The notes under the pieces are model-generated. The model was not told the origin of the DNA. It did not search any database and saw nothing but the letters and a program-made list of their open reading frames with translations. This document shows, piece by piece, positions 39,338 to 48,267 of a stretch of 64,000 nt of DNA; position 1 is the stretch's first letter, and every line of letters begins with the position of its first letter. A program made the translations under genes and the position numbers. Origin of the DNA: a bacterium (GTDB taxonomy: Bacteria > CLD3 > SB21); assembly GCA_008933615.1 (NCBI GenBank), contig WBUR01000002.1, positions 92,372-156,371 on the forward strand, given 5' to 3'.

Positions 39338-39688
39338 ATGAATCAACGTAACCATCGCTTGTCGGAGCTTATTTACAGGGAGATTGGCTCCATCATTCTA
39401 ACTGAGATGCGCGACCCACGATTCAAGGACCTGACTATCACGGGTGTCAAGCTGAATGATGATCTTAGCTACGCAAAGGTTTATTTCACCATACCGGATC
39501 ATACGAAAATTAAGGAGACGGCAAAGGCTTTGAATCATGCTCAAGGATTTTTTCGCAGCAAGATAGGGGAACGAATTGATATAAAATACATTCCGCAGAT
39601 CAAGTTTTATTTTGATGAAAGCCAACAAAACGCCGACAAAATCGAACAGATATTCAGAGAAATTCATAGTGAAAAACTCAACTCATGA
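39338..39688 (+). CDS. rbfA: Ribosome-binding factor A
   Basis: RbfA binds the 30S subunit during late maturation of 16S rRNA. The chain is 116 residues with the KH-like fold signatures LIYREIGSIILTEMRDPR and VKLNDDLSYAKVYFTI, and it ends with PQIKFYFDESQQNADKIEQI. It lies 8 nt after the DUF503 gene. Confidence 0.95.
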   Translation: MNQRNHRLSELIYREIGSIILTEMRDPRFKDLTITGVKLNDDLSYAKVYFTIPDHTKIKETAKALNHAQGFFRSKIGERIDIKYIPQIKFYFDESQQNADKIEQIFREIHSEKLNS

Positions 39689-39755
39689 ATTCCCGCTGAT
39701 CACAACCCATACTTTCAATTCAATTGGCTCCGTTCTGTTAGCCGTCGACAGTAAT

Positions 39756-40454
39756 GTGATTTCTAATTTTTTCGATGAGGGGACTGTAATTCTTGTTAAT
39801 AAACCTGCCGGATGGACATCCTTTGATGTCGTAAATAAAATTCGAAATATAACGAGAGCGAAAAAAGTCGGGCATTGCGGCACTTTAGACCCTTTTGCAA
39901 CAGGTTTATTAATCGTATGTACGGGTAAAGCCACAAAGACTGTGGATACATTTGCCGGGCTATCAAAAACTTATCTGAATGAATTTGAATTAGGAAAAAC
40001 AACCGATACCCTGGATTGCGACGGCGTAGTAATCGACATAGGAGCGGCTGGAGATTATACAATTGAAACACTTGCTGCAATTGCTATGGAGTTTGCAGGA
40101 GAGATCGAACAAATACCTCCTGCGTATTCAGCTATAAAGGTTAGCGGCACACCATCTTATAAGCTCGCGCGTAAAGGACATTCGCCCGAACTCAAACCGC
40201 GTAAAATTCTAATCGAGTCGTTTGATATACTTGATTACAAGAAACCCATAATGAAAACACGTATTCGGTGTTCTAAAGGCACCTATATCAGAGCCATTGC
40301 TCGCGACTTCGGTCACAAAATCGGATGCGGTGCATATGTAAAAAGCCTGAAGAGAGAATCAATCGGAACCTATTCATGCGTTGATGCATTATCTATCGAG
40401 CAAATCGCATTAATAATTAACTCACTAAAAAGCGCGAATGCTCATTCAAACTGA
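39756..40454 (+). CDS. truB: tRNA pseudouridine-55 synthase TruB
   Basis: TruB makes pseudouridine 55 in the T loop of tRNAs. Motifs are VNKPAGWTSFDVVNKIR, GHCGTLDPFATGLL with the catalytic Asp, PPAYSAIKV and RCSKGTYIRAIARD. The C-terminal PUA domain of E. coli TruB is missing, as in short Bacteroidota forms. The start is uncertain: GTG 39756 gives the short-family length of 232 residues but has no clear ribosome-binding site, while in-frame GTG 39669 or ATG 39615 would overlap rbfA and add 29 or more weakly protein-like residues. It overlaps ribF by 17 nt. Confidence 0.88.
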   Translation: MISNFFDEGTVILVNKPAGWTSFDVVNKIRNITRAKKVGHCGTLDPFATGLLIVCTGKATKTVDTFAGLSKTYLNEFELGKTTDTLDCDGVVIDIGAAGDYTIETLAAIAMEFAGEIEQIPPAYSAIKVSGTPSYKLARKGHSPELKPRKILIESFDILDYKKPIMKTRIRCSKGTYIRAIARDFGHKIGCGAYVKSLKRESIGTYSCVDALSIEQIALIINSLKSANAHSN

Positions 40455-41376
40455 CCTTGAGAAAATCACGTATTCAAAAAATACGATTATAACTATTGGG
40501 ACGTTTGACGGTATCCATAGAGGCCATCAGAAAATTCTGAAATCGCTTGTTAATGAATCGAACCTTAGAAATTTGCGTAGTGTCTTACTGACATTTGAAC
40601 CACATCCACAGACCATCATTCGACCTGAACGAACACCACAAATGCGTATATTGACAACTATCGAGGAAAAAGCAGACATTCTTGATAAATTAGGTGTGGA
40701 TGTCCTTATTGTGGCCAAGTTTGATAAAGAATTAGCGTCCAAGACCGGTGAGGAATTTATCAAGGATATTCTGCTAAATAAAATTGGAATGACAAAATGC
40801 GTCATCGGGCATGACCACGTATTCGGAAAAAACAGAAGTGGAAATTTCGACCTCATGATTCGCCTGTCTCGCAGTTACGGTTTTGAGGTAAATCAGATCA
40901 ACGCTGTTGCACACGAGAATACAGTAATAAATAGCACATTGATACGCAGACTTATCCGTGAAGGACATATAGAAAGGGCAAACCAATTTCTTAACCGCCC
41001 ATATCTTTATTCAGGAAAAATTGTCAAAGGCGACGGCAGAGGAAGGACGATTGGTTATCCAACAGCAAATATTGCAGGGCACCCTCTTAAATTAATACCA
41101 CAAAACGGCGTATACGCCTGTTTCGTTCATTTAAAAAATATTAAATACAGGGCGGTAACTAATGTTGGATCTAGACCAACTTTTACGAACGCCGATGAGG
41201 CTATTATTGAGACCCATATACTTGATTTTTCCAATAACGTCTACGATGATGAAATACAAATAGAGTTTTTATATCGAATTCGTGATGAGGCAAAATTCAA
41301 TTCCACAGAAGAACTCAAAAGACAAATTTCCGAAGATATAAAAACAGCATTAAATAAAGGATTTCCAATAAATTAA
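40438..41376 (+). CDS. ribF: Bifunctional riboflavin kinase/FAD synthetase
   Basis: The enzyme phosphorylates riboflavin to FMN and adenylates it to FAD. The 312-residue protein has the nucleotidyltransferase half with GTFDGIHRGHQKIL, FEPHP and VIGHDHVFGKNRSGN, then the kinase half with GDGRGRTIGYPTANI and NVGSRPTF. It overlaps truB and is followed by the rpsO promoter candidate. Confidence 0.96.
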   Translation: MLIQTDLEKITYSKNTIITIGTFDGIHRGHQKILKSLVNESNLRNLRSVLLTFEPHPQTIIRPERTPQMRILTTIEEKADILDKLGVDVLIVAKFDKELASKTGEEFIKDILLNKIGMTKCVIGHDHVFGKNRSGNFDLMIRLSRSYGFEVNQINAVAHENTVINSTLIRRLIREGHIERANQFLNRPYLYSGKIVKGDGRGRTIGYPTANIAGHPLKLIPQNGVYACFVHLKNIKYRAVTNVGSRPTFTNADEAIIETHILDFSNNVYDDEIQIEFLYRIRDEAKFNSTEELKRQISEDIKTALNKGFPIN

Positions 41377-41392
41377 GTTTTTAATAAATTAT

Positions 41393-41423
41393 TTGATTCA
41401 TAAGAATAATTTCTATATATTCC
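41393..41423 (+). promoter_or_regulatory. Promoter candidate for rpsO
   Basis: TTG (41393-41395), a 20-nt spacer and TATATTCC (41416-41423) fit the shared layout with two changes in TTTG. The rpsO start lies 55 nt downstream with a good AAGGAG site. Confidence 0.5.
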
Positions 41424-41478
41424 GTGCAACTTATATAAAATGGTATAAACAAAAAAATAGAAGGAGAAAATAAGTACC

Positions 41479-41751
41479 ATGGCAGTTACGAAAGAAATGA
41501 GGCTTGAAACTATCAAGAAATACAGCGGCGGCTCGGAAAAAAATACCGGCGCTTCTGAGGTTCAAATTGCTTTACTAACTCAACACATCAATGATTTGAC
41601 CAAACATCTACAAACGCACGCTAAAGACCATAGTTCCCGCCGCTCCCTATTGAAGATGGTTGGGCAGCGAAAACGTTTGCTGACTTACTTGACCAAGAAA
41701 GATATTGAAAAATATCGCTCATTGATAGCCGAATTAGGCATAAGAAAATAA
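41479..41751 (+). CDS. rpsO: 30S ribosomal protein S15
   Basis: S15 binds the central domain of 16S rRNA. The 90-residue protein has the standard motifs [42 protein letters not shown] and the C-terminal [20 protein letters not shown] lies upstream. The rpsO-pnp order is the classical one, with a hairpin in between. Confidence 0.97.
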   Translation: MAVTKEMRLETIKKYSGGSEKNTGASEVQIALLTQHINDLTKHLQTHAKDHSSRRSLLKMVGQRKRLLTYLTKKDIEKYRSLIAELGIRK

Positions 41752-41753
41752 CA

Positions 41754-41796
41754 AAACGACAAAAGTTAAACTTATCCGGTTTAACTTTTGTCGTTT
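41754..41796 (+). terminator. 18-bp hairpin after rpsO
   Basis: The arms 41754-41771 and 41779-41796 are perfectly complementary over 18 bp with a 7-nt loop. The T tract after it is weak (TTTATAC), so it may act as a partial terminator, an mRNA-stability element or a processing site between rpsO and pnp rather than a full stop. Confidence 0.75.
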
Positions 41797-41958
41797 ATAC
41801 ATTAATTTGAATAGCGATAAGTGAGGTTTTTTATTTCGTCACTCTAAATGGGTTTTATTGTGAAGAATTCATTTAGGTTGACGTTCTAAAAAAAATCTCG
41901 ACGTGCTTACCGCTATTCAAGTGAAATAATCACTTAATTTAACCAGGAGTAAGTACTC
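41797..41958 (+). promoter_or_regulatory. Structured pnp leader
   Basis: The 162 nt before pnp carry nested inverted repeats. The outer helix pairs 41809-41822 with 41905-41918 over 14 positions (one mismatch, one G-U). Inside lie GTGA/TCAC and AAATG/CATTT hairpins, which suggests a branched RNA. pnp mRNA leaders are structured and autoregulated in E. coli through RNase III and PNPase; that this one works likewise is inference. Confidence 0.5.
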
Positions 41959-44076
41959 ATGATTTTTTCAAAAGAAATGGAAATTGGCGGAAAGAGACTG
42001 CACATCGAAACCGGACGGGTAGCCCGGCAAGCCGACGGGGCAGTGATCGTACGTTATGGCGATACTGTCGTTTTGGCGACCGTTGTTTCCAGCAAAGAAC
42101 CCAAAGAAGGCGTCGATTTCTTCCCATTATCCGTAGACTATCGTGAAAGCGCCTATGCCGCTGGTAAAATCCCAGGAGGATTTTTTAAACGTGAAGGAAG
42201 ACCCACCGAAAAAGAAATTCTGAGCAGCCGCCTTATCGACAGGCCAATTCGTCCTCTCTTTCCAGAAGGTTATCAGTTCGAAACGATCGTAAATGTAAAC
42301 GTCATCTCAAGCGACAAGGAATATAACGCCGACGTATTAGGCGGTATAGGAGCTTCAGCTGCGCTGATGGTCAGTGATATCCCGTTTCATGGCCCCATTG
42401 CATCCGTACGCGTCGGCAGAGTAGACGGCAAATTGATCATCAATCCCAGCTTCGAACAACTGCTGTCAAGTGACATGGATATTATCGTTTCCGGTACAAA
42501 GGATTCCATAGCAATGGTAGAAGGGGAGTCGCACGAAATTTCCGAAGAAGACATGTTAAACGCGATCATGTTTGCACATGAGACGATAAAACAGATTGTC
42601 GCTATTCAAGAACAACTTGCTGCAGAAGTAAAAAAAATTACGCGAGCGTTCGAACCTGCAAAATTGGATGAAACCTTTCTGAAAGAAGTTACCGAAGTCG
42701 CAAAATCCAAGGTCTATGAGGCGGACAGGATTGCAGATAAATCGGAACGCAACGGTATGTTAAAAGAACTAAAAAAGGCTTTGGAAGAACAGTTTAAGGA
42801 AAAGTACCCGGATTCAGGCCGTGCCATCGCTAAAGTTATTGAAGACTTGCAATACCAGGACATGCGAAGCATGATATTGGATGAAAAACGCCGTTTGGAC
42901 GGACGTTCAATGAACGCTATTCGACCTATTACATGCGAAATAAATTTTCTTCCCAGAGTGCACGGATCGGCTTTATTCACCAGAGGACAGACACAGGCTC
43001 TCGTTATATCTACGCTTGGCACTAAAATTGATGAACAATTCATTGATGGTATCGATCCGGTATCCGACAAGAGATTCATGTTGCATTACAATTTTCCTCA
43101 TTTCTCGGTTGGCGAAGCGCGCATGTCCCGCGGACCAGGAAGACGGGAAATCGGGCACGGTAACCTCGCCGAGCGCGCTTTGAAAATCGTTTTGCCGGAT
43201 GAAGCGGAATTTCCATATACGATTCGTATAGTAAGCGAGATATTAGAATCAAATGGTTCAAGTTCCATGGCATCGGTCTGCGGCGGTTCATTATCGCTTA
43301 TGGATGCCGGAGTCCCTATCAAATCACCGGTCGCCGGCATTGCAATGGGCCTAATCAAGGAAGATAAGAAATACGCAATCCTCAGTGATATTCTTGGAGA
43401 TGAGGATCATTTAGGCGATATGGATTTCAAGGTCGCCGGAACAGCCAAGGGCATTACTGCATGCCAGATGGATATTAAGATCAAGGGAATTTCTTTTGAC
43501 ATCATGCGTGAAGCATTGGCTCAGGCTAAAGAGGGACGCATCCATATTATGGGCATAATGAACCAGACTATCGCGCAAGGCAAACCGGATATTTCACCAT
43601 TTGCGCCGAAAATAACTACGATTAAAATTAAAGTTGATCAAATTGGGTTGGTAATTGGTCCCGGCGGAAAGACTATTCGTGAAATTGTCGAGAAATCAGG
43701 AGCTAAAATTGATATTGGCGAAGACGGTACAGTATTCATTGCGTCCGTAAATGCCGAAGGAAGTGAAATTGCGATTAACTTTATACGTGGATTGACCGAA
43801 GATCCCGAAAAAGGTAAAACATACCGAGGTACAGTGAAGAAAATCACCGATTTTGGCGCCTTTGTAGAAATTTTACCAGGTAAAGAGGGGCTTCTTCATA
43901 TCTCAGAGATTGATCACAAACGGGTTCAAAGGGTGGAAGAATACTTGAAATTAGGCGATGAAGTTGAAGTTCTGTTACAAGAGATTATGACTCGCGACGG
44001 CAAAACCAAATATGAATTAAGCAGAAAAGCCTTGATCAAGAGAGAGCCACACCACGAACCAGAAAAAAAAAGCTAG
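41959..44076 (+). CDS. pnp: Polyribonucleotide nucleotidyltransferase
   Basis: PNPase degrades RNA 3' to 5' by phosphorolysis. The 705-residue chain contains two RNase PH-like cores (about 10-215 and 310-540, with FFKREGRPTEKE and GPGRREIGHGNLAERAL), a KH domain (VDQIGLVIGPGGKTIREI, about 560) and a C-terminal S1 domain (about 622-692). CCAGGAG precedes the ATG. The M16 peptidase starts directly after its stop codon. Confidence 0.97.
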   Translation: MIFSKEMEIGGKRLHIETGRVARQADGAVIVRYGDTVVLATVVSSKEPKEGVDFFPLSVDYRESAYAAGKIPGGFFKREGRPTEKEILSSRLIDRPIRPLFPEGYQFETIVNVNVISSDKEYNADVLGGIGASAALMVSDIPFHGPIASVRVGRVDGKLIINPSFEQLLSSDMDIIVSGTKDSIAMVEGESHEISEEDMLNAIMFAHETIKQIVAIQEQLAAEVKKITRAFEPAKLDETFLKEVTEVAKSKVYEADRIADKSERNGMLKELKKALEEQFKEKYPDSGRAIAKVIEDLQYQDMRSMILDEKRRLDGRSMNAIRPITCEINFLPRVHGSALFTRGQTQALVISTLGTKIDEQFIDGIDPVSDKRFMLHYNFPHFSVGEARMSRGPGRREIGHGNLAERALKIVLPDEAEFPYTIRIVSEILESNGSSSMASVCGGSLSLMDAGVPIKSPVAGIAMGLIKEDKKYAILSDILGDEDHLGDMDFKVAGTAKGITACQMDIKIKGISFDIMREALAQAKEGRIHIMGIMNQTIAQGKPDISPFAPKITTIKIKVDQIGLVIGPGGKTIREIVEKSGAKIDIGEDGTVFIASVNAEGSEIAINFIRGLTEDPEKGKTYRGTVKKITDFGAFVEILPGKEGLLHISEIDHKRVQRVEEYLKLGDEVEVLLQEIMTRDGKTKYELSRKALIKREPHHEPEKKS

Positions 44077-45408
44077 ATGAAAAAACGATCCGATAAAAAT
44101 CGGTTGTCACCTTCTTTTATCCATTCGTTTAACGCCGCGAATAGCAAAACGCTCTATAGCGAAGAAAATTTTTCGAAGACAGTCTTTGAAAATGGGCTCA
44201 CGCTGTTGTCTCAGAATATGCCCAATCTCCGGTCCATAACGATCGGAGTTTGGGTTTTGGTTGGCGGTAGACATGAGACTGCATTGAATATGGGCATTTG
44301 TCATTTCATCGAGCATTCAGTATTCAAAGGAACCACGAAGAGAAACGCACTTCAAATAGCCAAAGCACTTGAAAATGTCGGCGGCAATATGAATGCTTTC
44401 ACAAGTAAAGAACAAACTTGTTTTTACGCTACAATTCTCAGTGAAGATCTTCCGCTTGCAGTCGACGTCTTGGCTGATTTAGTCCAGAATGCCGTTTTCG
44501 ATGAAAAAGAAATCAGTCGTGAAAAACAGGTAATTCTGGAGGAGATCAAAGATACTGAAGATACTCCCGAGGAATGCATTCAGGACCATTTTTATGGCCA
44601 ATTGTTCAAGAACCATTCCTTAGGATATAGCATACTGGGATCACGCACAACTGTATCGGGTTTTACGCAATATCAGTTAGTAGACTTTTATAACAAGTAC
44701 TATGTCCCATCTAATGTGGTAATCTCAATTGCCGGTAACTTTGATGAAAGAGAATTGACCAGACTTGTTAGAGCAAAGTTCTCGTTCGGGCAAAGACGAA
44801 TAAACCGGTCATATTGGCCATCCAAGGTTAAGATGTTTACAAACGGAACCAGGGCAGGCAAGATGGAAATCATTAATAAGAACATCTCACAAGCCCACGT
44901 TTGCATAGGTAATCCTATCAATATTAGTTATTTAAATAACAAAAAATTTGATTTTTTGGCATTGAATATGATTCTGGGTGGTGGCATGAGTTCCAGGCTT
45001 TTTCAGCGTGTTCGAGAAAAATATGGATTAGCCTATTCGATTTATAGTTTTGCAGATTTTATGTATGATACCGGTGTTTTTGGAATTTACTTTGCGACTG
45101 ACAAAAATAATCTCGAAAAATCAATCGCTATTGTTAAATCGGAATGTAACAAGTTACTAACCCATCCTATAAAAATACATGAACTCAAAATGGCGAAGGC
45201 ACAAATCAAAGCCAATTTACTGTTTGGACTTGAAAGTACATCGACGAGAATGATAAGGCTGGCAAAGAACGAGATCTATCTAAAGAAGAAACTTAATATT
45301 TCTGATATTACCGACTATATTGATCAACTGTCACTCGAAAGTATACAGAAAGCGGCTAGTTATCTCGCTCATTCGTCAAGAAAAATGGAAGTATCCGTTC
45401 TTTATTAA
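44077..45408 (+). CDS. M16 family zinc peptidase
   Basis: This is a 443-residue insulinase-like peptidase of the type related to mitochondrial processing peptidase. The zinc motif HFIEH is at about residues 76-80 with the further Glu in EKQVILEEIKD near 155. The second half is the inactive M16 fold, with GGGMSSRLFQRVREKYGLAYS as the typical glycine-rich block. PNPase followed directly by an M16 peptidase is a frequent bacterial arrangement. It starts on the base after the pnp stop, so translation is probably coupled. Confidence 0.93.
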   Translation: MKKRSDKNRLSPSFIHSFNAANSKTLYSEENFSKTVFENGLTLLSQNMPNLRSITIGVWVLVGGRHETALNMGICHFIEHSVFKGTTKRNALQIAKALENVGGNMNAFTSKEQTCFYATILSEDLPLAVDVLADLVQNAVFDEKEISREKQVILEEIKDTEDTPEECIQDHFYGQLFKNHSLGYSILGSRTTVSGFTQYQLVDFYNKYYVPSNVVISIAGNFDERELTRLVRAKFSFGQRRINRSYWPSKVKMFTNGTRAGKMEIINKNISQAHVCIGNPINISYLNNKKFDFLALNMILGGGMSSRLFQRVREKYGLAYSIYSFADFMYDTGVFGIYFATDKNNLEKSIAIVKSECNKLLTHPIKIHELKMAKAQIKANLLFGLESTSTRMIRLAKNEIYLKKKLNISDITDYIDQLSLESIQKAASYLAHSSRKMEVSVLY

Positions 45409-45424
45409 TCAGGGGCTCAGCATC

Positions 45425-46540
45425 ATGGTTATAGGCGTTCCGAAGGAATTAAAAATAAAAGAAAATCGTGTAGGACTTTTGCCTGTTGGGGTTGCTGAAC
45501 TGACTAAGTGCGACCATAAGGTGATCATTGAAAGTAATGCTGGAACCGCGAGTGGGTTCAGTAATGACGCATATGCCTCAGCTGGAGCTCAGATTGTTGC
45601 TACTGCGAATGACGTGTACAGTAAATCTGATATGATCATAAAAGTGAAAGAGCCTATTAAGCAGGAATATGAGCTGATTCACTCTAACCAGATTGTTTTT
45701 ACATATTTTCACTTTGCGGCTGATAGGATCTTAACAGAAGCAATGATCAAATCTGACTGTATCGCAATTGCTTACGAAACAGTCCAACGCTCAGATAAGA
45801 AATTGCCTTTGTTGGACCCAATGAGTGAAGTGGCGGGCAGGATGGCCGCCCAACAAGGAGCAAAATACTTGGAAAAAACTTTTGGTGGAAGGGGAGTGCT
45901 TATGAGCGGAGTTCCAGGCACGGAGCCTGCCACAGTCGTTATCATTGGAGGGGGTGTTGTCGGAACAAATGCCGCGAAGATTGCTGCCGGTTTTGGAGCC
46001 AAGGTTATAATAATGGACATTGCCTTGTATAGATTACGTTATCTGGATGACATTATGCCAAAGAATGTGACTACGATGATGTCCAATAGCTACAATATCG
46101 CCGAAAACATAAAAAATGCTGATGTTGTGATTGGCGCTGTATTGATTCCTGGCGCAAAGGCCCCAAATCTAATAACGAAATCCATGCTCAAAACGATGCG
46201 GCAAGGTGCTGTTATCGTGGATGTTGCTGTCGACCAGGGTGGTTGCGTGGAAACAACAAGACCTACGACACATGAAGACCCCATATTCACTGTCGATGGA
46301 ATAGTTCATTACTGTGTTGCTAATATGCCTGGCGCTGTTCCAGTAACTTCGACGGTTGCGTTGACTAATGCAACCATGCCATACGCGATCCAACTAGCCA
46401 ATTTAGGATGGAAAAATGCGGTAAAAGAAAATAGGGAACTATTGCTTGGATGTAATATAATCAATGGTAAAATTGTTTATAAAGGTGTCGCGGACGCTTT
46501 TGATCTTAGGTATCATCCTGTCGAATCAATTATCAACTAA
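45425..46540 (+). CDS. ald: Alanine dehydrogenase
   Basis: The enzyme interconverts L-alanine and pyruvate plus ammonia using NAD. It is 371 residues from ATG 45425, the usual family length, and begins MVIGVPKELKIKENRVG. Lys and His for catalysis lie in the MIIKVKEP and FTYFHFAAD blocks; the NAD-binding motif IGGGVVGTNAAKIAAGFGA and the SEVAGRMAAQQGA helix are intact. An upstream in-frame extension to 45320 would run through the M16 gene and is not used. It lies 16 nt after that gene. Confidence 0.96.
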   Translation: MVIGVPKELKIKENRVGLLPVGVAELTKCDHKVIIESNAGTASGFSNDAYASAGAQIVATANDVYSKSDMIIKVKEPIKQEYELIHSNQIVFTYFHFAADRILTEAMIKSDCIAIAYETVQRSDKKLPLLDPMSEVAGRMAAQQGAKYLEKTFGGRGVLMSGVPGTEPATVVIIGGGVVGTNAAKIAAGFGAKVIIMDIALYRLRYLDDIMPKNVTTMMSNSYNIAENIKNADVVIGAVLIPGAKAPNLITKSMLKTMRQGAVIVDVAVDQGGCVETTRPTTHEDPIFTVDGIVHYCVANMPGAVPVTSTVALTNATMPYAIQLANLGWKNAVKENRELLLGCNIINGKIVYKGVADAFDLRYHPVESIIN

Positions 46541-46571
46541 TTGATATACTTTAACTTACATGTTACTTTTA
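46541..46571 (+). promoter_or_regulatory. Promoter candidate upstream of MerR gene
   Basis: Directly after the ald stop, TTG (46541-46543), a 20-nt spacer and TACTTTTA (46564-46571) match the shared layout except for the last base. The next start is at 46755, so it would give a long leader of about 180 nt, in which I see no gene. Confidence 0.45.
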
Positions 46572-46754
46572 ATATGTATTGTGTGTCGTCTCGGAGCGCC
46601 TCTAGGCTTGTTTTAAAAATACTGAATTCCAGACCTTAAGGTGTGCTCCCAAAATTCAATTGCGTGCTCCGGATTGAATGACACTTTTTTTATGAAAATA
46701 TTGTAAGGATTCAATGCTATAAGAACCAGTTTATTAACTTAAACAATTAAATTT

Positions 46755-47090
46755 ATGTCAGTTATAGTAAAGAAGCTCTATTATTCCATAAGTGAAGTCT
46801 GTGAAATGACTCAACTGAAGCAATATGTATTAAGATACTGGGAAAATGAATTTGATATTCTTCAGCCGTCTAAAAATAGATCAGGCAATCGAATTTACAC
46901 AAAAGAGGATATTGAAAATATTCTTGTTATAAAAAGGCTGCTTTACGACGAAAAATATACGATTGAGGGTGCCAAAAAAGTATTATCCGAGGAAGAATCT
47001 CACGCCACTATTCAAACAGAAACAGACACTATTCAGCTTTTCCGGGAAATTAAATCAGATATCATGTCTATTATCAAAGATCTCAAATAG
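46755..47090 (+). CDS. MerR family transcriptional regulator
   Basis: The 111-residue protein has an N-terminal MerR winged-helix domain (YYSISEVCEMTQLKQYVLRYWENEF, then the wing NRSGNRIYTKEDIENILVIKRLL), a short dimerisation helix (about 80-110) and no effector-binding domain or Cys cluster, so the signal is unknown. This compact form is common in Bacteroidota. It is probably monocistronic; there is about 480 bp of non-coding DNA after it. Confidence 0.9.
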   Translation: MSVIVKKLYYSISEVCEMTQLKQYVLRYWENEFDILQPSKNRSGNRIYTKEDIENILVIKRLLYDEKYTIEGAKKVLSEEESHATIQTETDTIQLFREIKSDIMSIIKDLK

Positions 47091-47568
47091 CTACGCCTAC
47101 ATTATTGTTTAATATACGTTTATAATTTATCCATCATACCATTCTGCCGTGAACAATTGGCGCTAAGTTAGCGCATTCAATCAGTGCCCATCCTCAGGAA
47201 GCTACATGCTAAATGCTAGATGTATTTCCTTGACTCCGGTGCTGAAAAGCCAGGAGAGAAGCGCAGAAGTTTAGTGAGTTTACATAATATATATTATACA
47301 TCACATAAACATGCCAATGAACTATTTCGTGCTTTTCGGGTTCACTCACGGTGGATCTATGCATTCGGGCAGAATATATTTTTGCAGTGTCTGTTTTGTC
47401 TATAAGTTCTACTTCAGTTATATCTTAAACCTGTAAGGTTTACTCGCTGCTTAATTTAGATGTTAAATAATATTCAAGGTTTTAGTCTGTATTATTCGTT
47501 GCCGTTTAAACCTTACAGGTTTGAGAGTCTTCTCCGAGACCAAATTTAGCATATACTACCATACCGTC
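47091..47568. other. Non-coding region with palindromes
   Basis: Between the convergent merR and pspA genes there is no convincing gene. It contains a 15-nt near-perfect palindrome, GCGCTAAGTTAGCGC, at 47160-47174, a pair of inverted 15-mers (listed separately), and otherwise AT-rich sequence. One 61-codon frame at 47220-47405 has no ribosome-binding site and no familiar sequence. Confidence 0.6.
47427..47522. repeat. Inverted pair of AAACCTGTAAGGTTT
   Basis: AAACCTGTAAGGTTT at 47427-47441 and its exact reverse complement at 47508-47522 are separated by 66 nt. Each copy is itself a 6-bp hairpin with a 3-nt centre. It looks like a dispersed extragenic repeat or a protein-binding pair and lies next to the end of pspA. 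Confidence 0.6.
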
Positions 47569-48231
47569 TTATTTTCCTAATTGAGCCTTTAAAGCAGCAA
47601 GATCGGCATCAACCGTCGAACTTGATTCGAGTTTCTTGAATTCATCATCAAGTGATGTGGACTGGTCAGCCAGTTCCGCATGAGCGTCAGCTTGTGACTC
47701 CACGTCCTCAATTTTCTTCTCAAATCGGTCAAAATTACCAAAGGCACCGCCACCAATACCACTCATTTGCTGGGCAATCATTTTCTTGGCCTTTGCTGCC
47801 TGATGTCGTGCAATTAGCGTATTTTGCCGAACACGCGCTTCATCAAGCTTTGCTTTCAACTGCATTAATTGAGACTTCATTTGCTCAGCTGTCTGAGTGG
47901 CTTGCTGTAGAACCGGCTCGAGCGAAGTTGCGGAATTCAGATATGTCGTTTTCTTGGCAAGCGCCTGAGACGCAAGGTCATCGCGGCCGGCATTTACTGC
48001 CTGAATGGCTTTATTTTGCCAATCCTCGGAAAGCTTTTTATTCTCATTAAACTGTTTCTCAAGGCGCTTTTGATTTGCAATAGCTGTCCCAACTGCCGTA
48101 GTTGCTTTATTGACAGCCTCTTCCATTTCAATAACCATTTGCTTAAGCATTTTTTCAGGATCTTCGGCCTTATCCAGCAAATCATTAACATTTGCCTTCA
48201 AAACATCTGTCATTCTTGCAAAAATACCCAT
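47569..48231 (-). CDS. pspA: PspA/IM30 family membrane-stress protein
   Basis: This is a 220-residue, almost entirely helical and coiled-coil protein of the PspA/Vipp1 family, which forms ESCRT-III-like assemblies on membranes and stabilises damaged bilayers. The start MGIFARMTDVLKANVNDLLD and the block DPEKMLKQMVIEMEEAV are typical. AGGAG precedes the ATG. It follows the GCS2-type ligase by 36 nt on the same strand, so it may belong to the ligase operon or use its own promoter. Confidence 0.93.
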   Translation of the reverse strand: MGIFARMTDVLKANVNDLLDKAEDPEKMLKQMVIEMEEAVNKATTAVGTAIANQKRLEKQFNENKKLSEDWQNKAIQAVNAGRDDLASQALAKKTTYLNSATSLEPVLQQATQTAEQMKSQLMQLKAKLDEARVRQNTLIARHQAAKAKKMIAQQMSGIGGGAFGNFDRFEKKIEDVESQADAHAELADQSTSLDDEFKKLESSSTVDADLAALKAQLGK

Positions 48232-48267
48232 ATTGTCTCCTTGTTGTTTAGTTTAATATATGGTTTA

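Noticed and set aside
47220-47405. 61-residue reading frame after merR
   Set aside because: No ribosome-binding site, no recognisable sequence, and it lies in a repeat-rich gap; random frames of this length are common here.
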